Positions 30,770 through 32,517 of a DNA stretch of 32,517 nucleotides are shown here, piece by piece. The notes beneath the pieces are model-generated. The model was not told the DNA's origin. It ran no database searches and saw only the letters and a program-made list of their open reading frames with translations. The first letter of the stretch is position 1. The number at the start of each line of letters is the position of its first letter. Origin of the DNA: a bacterium (GTDB lineage: Bacteria; Acidobacteriota; Thermoanaerobaculia; Multivoradales; JAHEKO01); NCBI GenBank assembly GCA_024224155.1, contig JAAENP010000293.1:1-32517 (forward strand), read 5' to 3'. Position numbers and translations under genes: made by a program.

Positions 30770-32517
30770 TCAGCCGCGCTGGTCGAGCAATCGAGCCTGC
30801 TCGGCGAGTTCGAGGAACTCGGAGCGGTAACCGCCGTCGTCCGAGGCGAGCGCGGCGCGGGCGCTTTCGAGCACCGACTCGTAAGAGGCATCGGCTTTGA
30901 GCTCCGAGTCGCGCAACAGCATCCCGAACTCGGCCACCGCGGCGGCGAAGCGGAAGTCTTCGCTGGCTCGGGCGAGTGGGATTCGCTCGTCCTCGAGAGG
31001 TCGCGACACCAACTGGCTGGTGTCCGAGTCCGGCGCTTTGTAGCGCAGCTTCACCGTCAGCAGCTCGTTCGACGAGCGGCCAACCCGGCTCAGGCGCGAC
31101 TCCTGGTACTTCAACTCGTCGATCCCCGCGAGTCTCTCGTCCGAGCCCGCGGGCACGATCTCGTAGAGCACGGTCACCGAGTGGCCGGCGCCGAGCTCGC
31201 CGGCGTCCTTGGTGTCGTCGTTGAAGTCCTGGTCTCTCAGGCGGCGGTTCTCGTAGCCGATCAGGCGGTAGCCCTTGACCCGCGCCGGGTTGAACTCGAC
31301 CTGGATCTTGACGTCTTTCGCGATCGTCAGAAGGGTCCCGCCCATCTCGCTCACCAGGACCTTCTTGGCCTCGAGGATGCTGTCGATGTAGGCGGCCGAG
31401 CCGTTGCCGTGGTCGGCGAGCTTTTCCATCTTGGAGTCCTTGTAGTTGCCGGTGCCGAAGCCCAGCACGCTCAGGAAGACGCCGCTTTCGCGCTCGCGCT
31501 CGATCAGACGGATCATCTCGGCGTCGCTCGAAGCTCCGATGTTGAAGTCGCCGTCGGTCGCGAGAATCACCCGGTTGTTGGCCTGCGGGTCGAAGTTGCG
31601 GCGCGCGGTCTCGTAGGCCAGGCGGATGCCGGCGCCGCCGGCCGTCGAGCCGCCGGCGCGGAGGCTTTCGAGAGCGCAGAGGATCTTGTCCTTGTCGCTC
31701 CCGGGCGTCGGCGGCAGCACCAGACCGGCGGCGCCGGCGTAGACGACGATCGCCACCCGGTCCTGCTCACGGAGGTTTTCGACCAGAAGCCGGAAGGCGG
31801 ATTTCAGGAGCGGTAGCTTAGCGGGGCTGTTCATCGAGCCCGAAACGTCGAGCAGGAAGACCAGGTTGTTGGGCGGAAGCTCGGCCGTGTCGACTCTGCG
31901 GCCCTGAAGGCCGATGTGAACCAGGCGGTGCTTCCGGTTCCAGGGTGCGACCGAGACCTCGGTGGTGATCGAGAAGGGGTCCTTGCCCTCGGGGTCGGGA
32001 TAGGAGTAGGTGAAGTAGTTTATGAGCTCTTCGATCCGCACCGCGTCGATCGGCGGCAGGCGATGCTCCTGTTCGATGAAGCGGCGCATGTTGGCGTACG
32101 AGGCCGTGTCGACGTCGATCGAGAAAGTCGAGAGCGGATTCTCGAGCGCCGACTTGAAGGGATTCTCGTCGATTGCGTCGTACGCTTCGGTGTTGAAGGG
32201 TGGAGGCGCGGTCTCGCCAGGGAAGGGGATCGGTCCTCCGACCCGAAGCGGCATCTCCAGGTAGGCGGCTTTGACCTTGTACGACCTCGGTTTGGGCAGG
32301 ACCTGATCCGTCTCCGGCGCCTGGAGCGCGAACGCGGGCTGCAGAGCGCAGTCCAGCCTCGTCGCGCGGCCGCCAGCGACGCGGATGCCCGAGAGCGTGA
32401 CCGACTCGTACCCCTGAGCGCGACAGCGCACCTTCCAGGTGCCGGGCGGAAGGCCCTCGAGCCGGAAGTTGCCATCGTTGGCGCTCGTCGCGCGCGACCG
32501 CGCGCCCTGGACCGAGA
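30770..32517 (-). CDS. YfbK-type VWA protein with carboxypeptidase-regulatory-like domain, 5'-truncated by window edge
   Basis: The frame stays open to the right edge, so the start lies outside. About 582 residues are visible. The first ~60 form a carboxypeptidase-regulatory-like Ig domain (DGNFRLEGLPPGTWKVRCRA). The YfbK-type block follows: NPLSTFSIDVDTASYANMRR, RIEELINYFTYSYPDP, then a VWA domain with MIDAS DVSGSMNS, and ATDGDFNIG. The C-terminal DUF3520-like region (VEFNPARVKGYRLIGYENR) ends in a helical tail. Proteins of this type are usually exported or membrane-linked; their function is unknown. The VWA fold suggests metal-dependent protein binding. Confidence 0.85.
   Translation of the reverse strand, partial: SVQGARSRATSANDGNFRLEGLPPGTWKVRCRAQGYESVTLSGIRVAGGRATRLDCALQPAFALQAPETDQVLPKPRSYKVKAAYLEMPLRVGGPIPFPGETAPPPFNTEAYDAIDENPFKSALENPLSTFSIDVDTASYANMRRFIEQEHRLPPIDAVRIEELINYFTYSYPDPEGKDPFSITTEVSVAPWNRKHRLVHIGLQGRRVDTAELPPNNLVFLLDVSGSMNSPAKLPLLKSAFRLLVENLREQDRVAIVVYAGAAGLVLPPTPGSDKDKILCALESLRAGGSTAGGAGIRLAYETARRNFDPQANNRVILATDGDFNIGASSDAEMIRLIERERESGVFLSVLGFGTGNYKDSKMEKLADHGNGSAAYIDSILEAKKVLVSEMGGTLLTIAKDVKIQVEFNPARVKGYRLIGYENRRLRDQDFNDDTKDAGELGAGHSVTVLYEIVPAGSDERLAGIDELKYQESRLSRVGRSSNELLTVKLRYKAPDSDTSQLVSRPLEDERIPLARASEDFRFAAAVAEFGMLLRDSELKADASYESVLESARAALASDDGGYRSEFLELAEQARLLDQRG

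Overview
The window is high-GC bacterial chromosome with densely packed genes, AGGAG-type ribosome binding sites and no rRNA, tRNA, phage or insertion-sequence genes that I can see. The gene content suggests a free-living heterotroph, most likely Acidobacteriota (a Thermoanaerobaculia-like lineage). The clues are several very large secreted repeat proteins, an IPTL-CTERM-type tail, ELWxxDGT repeats, a PadR/helical-prefix membrane pair, PHA-granule genes and cox accessory genes. This placement is inference from gene style, not from a marker gene, and I hold it with moderate to low confidence.

Region 1 (1-11684) is a surface and secretion island. It holds a 5'-truncated Cys-rich repeat protein, a small IPTL-CTERM-tailed secreted protein, an ELWxxDGT-repeat protein on the minus strand, a Tat-exported M15-type peptidase and a 1327-residue FG-GAP/LamG protein. 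Three of these share one ~65-75-residue module resembling the '3-coathanger stack' domain. In two of them the module sits inside another repeat or domain, which suggests a domain that moves between genes.

Region 2 (11686-18355) holds a tripartite TRAP transporter (dctQMP, minus strand), a divergent GHMP sugar kinase of the galactokinase family, a PadR-controlled membrane-protein operon, and a GalU-like nucleotidyltransferase. The kinase has Ala where galactokinases have the sugar-contacting Glu, a change I recall from plant galacturonokinase. TRAP carriers often import uronates, so import, C1-phosphorylation and UDP-activation of a uronic acid is a testable hypothesis for this region.

Region 3 (18599-22490) holds a secreted protein with an internal duplication, then a coxD-coxE-coxG set (MoxR ATPase, VWA protein, SRPBCC protein) with no CO dehydrogenase structural genes in view.

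Region 4 (22516-28356) holds an unrecognised helical protein and a seven-iron-type ferredoxin divergent from a translationally overlapping pair of ArsA/Get3-like ATPases. It continues with a PHA block: phaR-type regulator behind a strong sigma70-like promoter, phasin with a basic tail, and a patatin-like protein with an altered oxyanion motif.

Region 5 (28430-32517) holds an exported GVG-repeat protein, purA, a possible 16-residue peptide gene, and a YfbK-type VWA protein that runs off the right edge. Short GGGGACA-based palindromes (REP-like) lie in at least four intergenic gaps. No gene-free stretch exceeds about 300 bases; the longest is 6470-6745.
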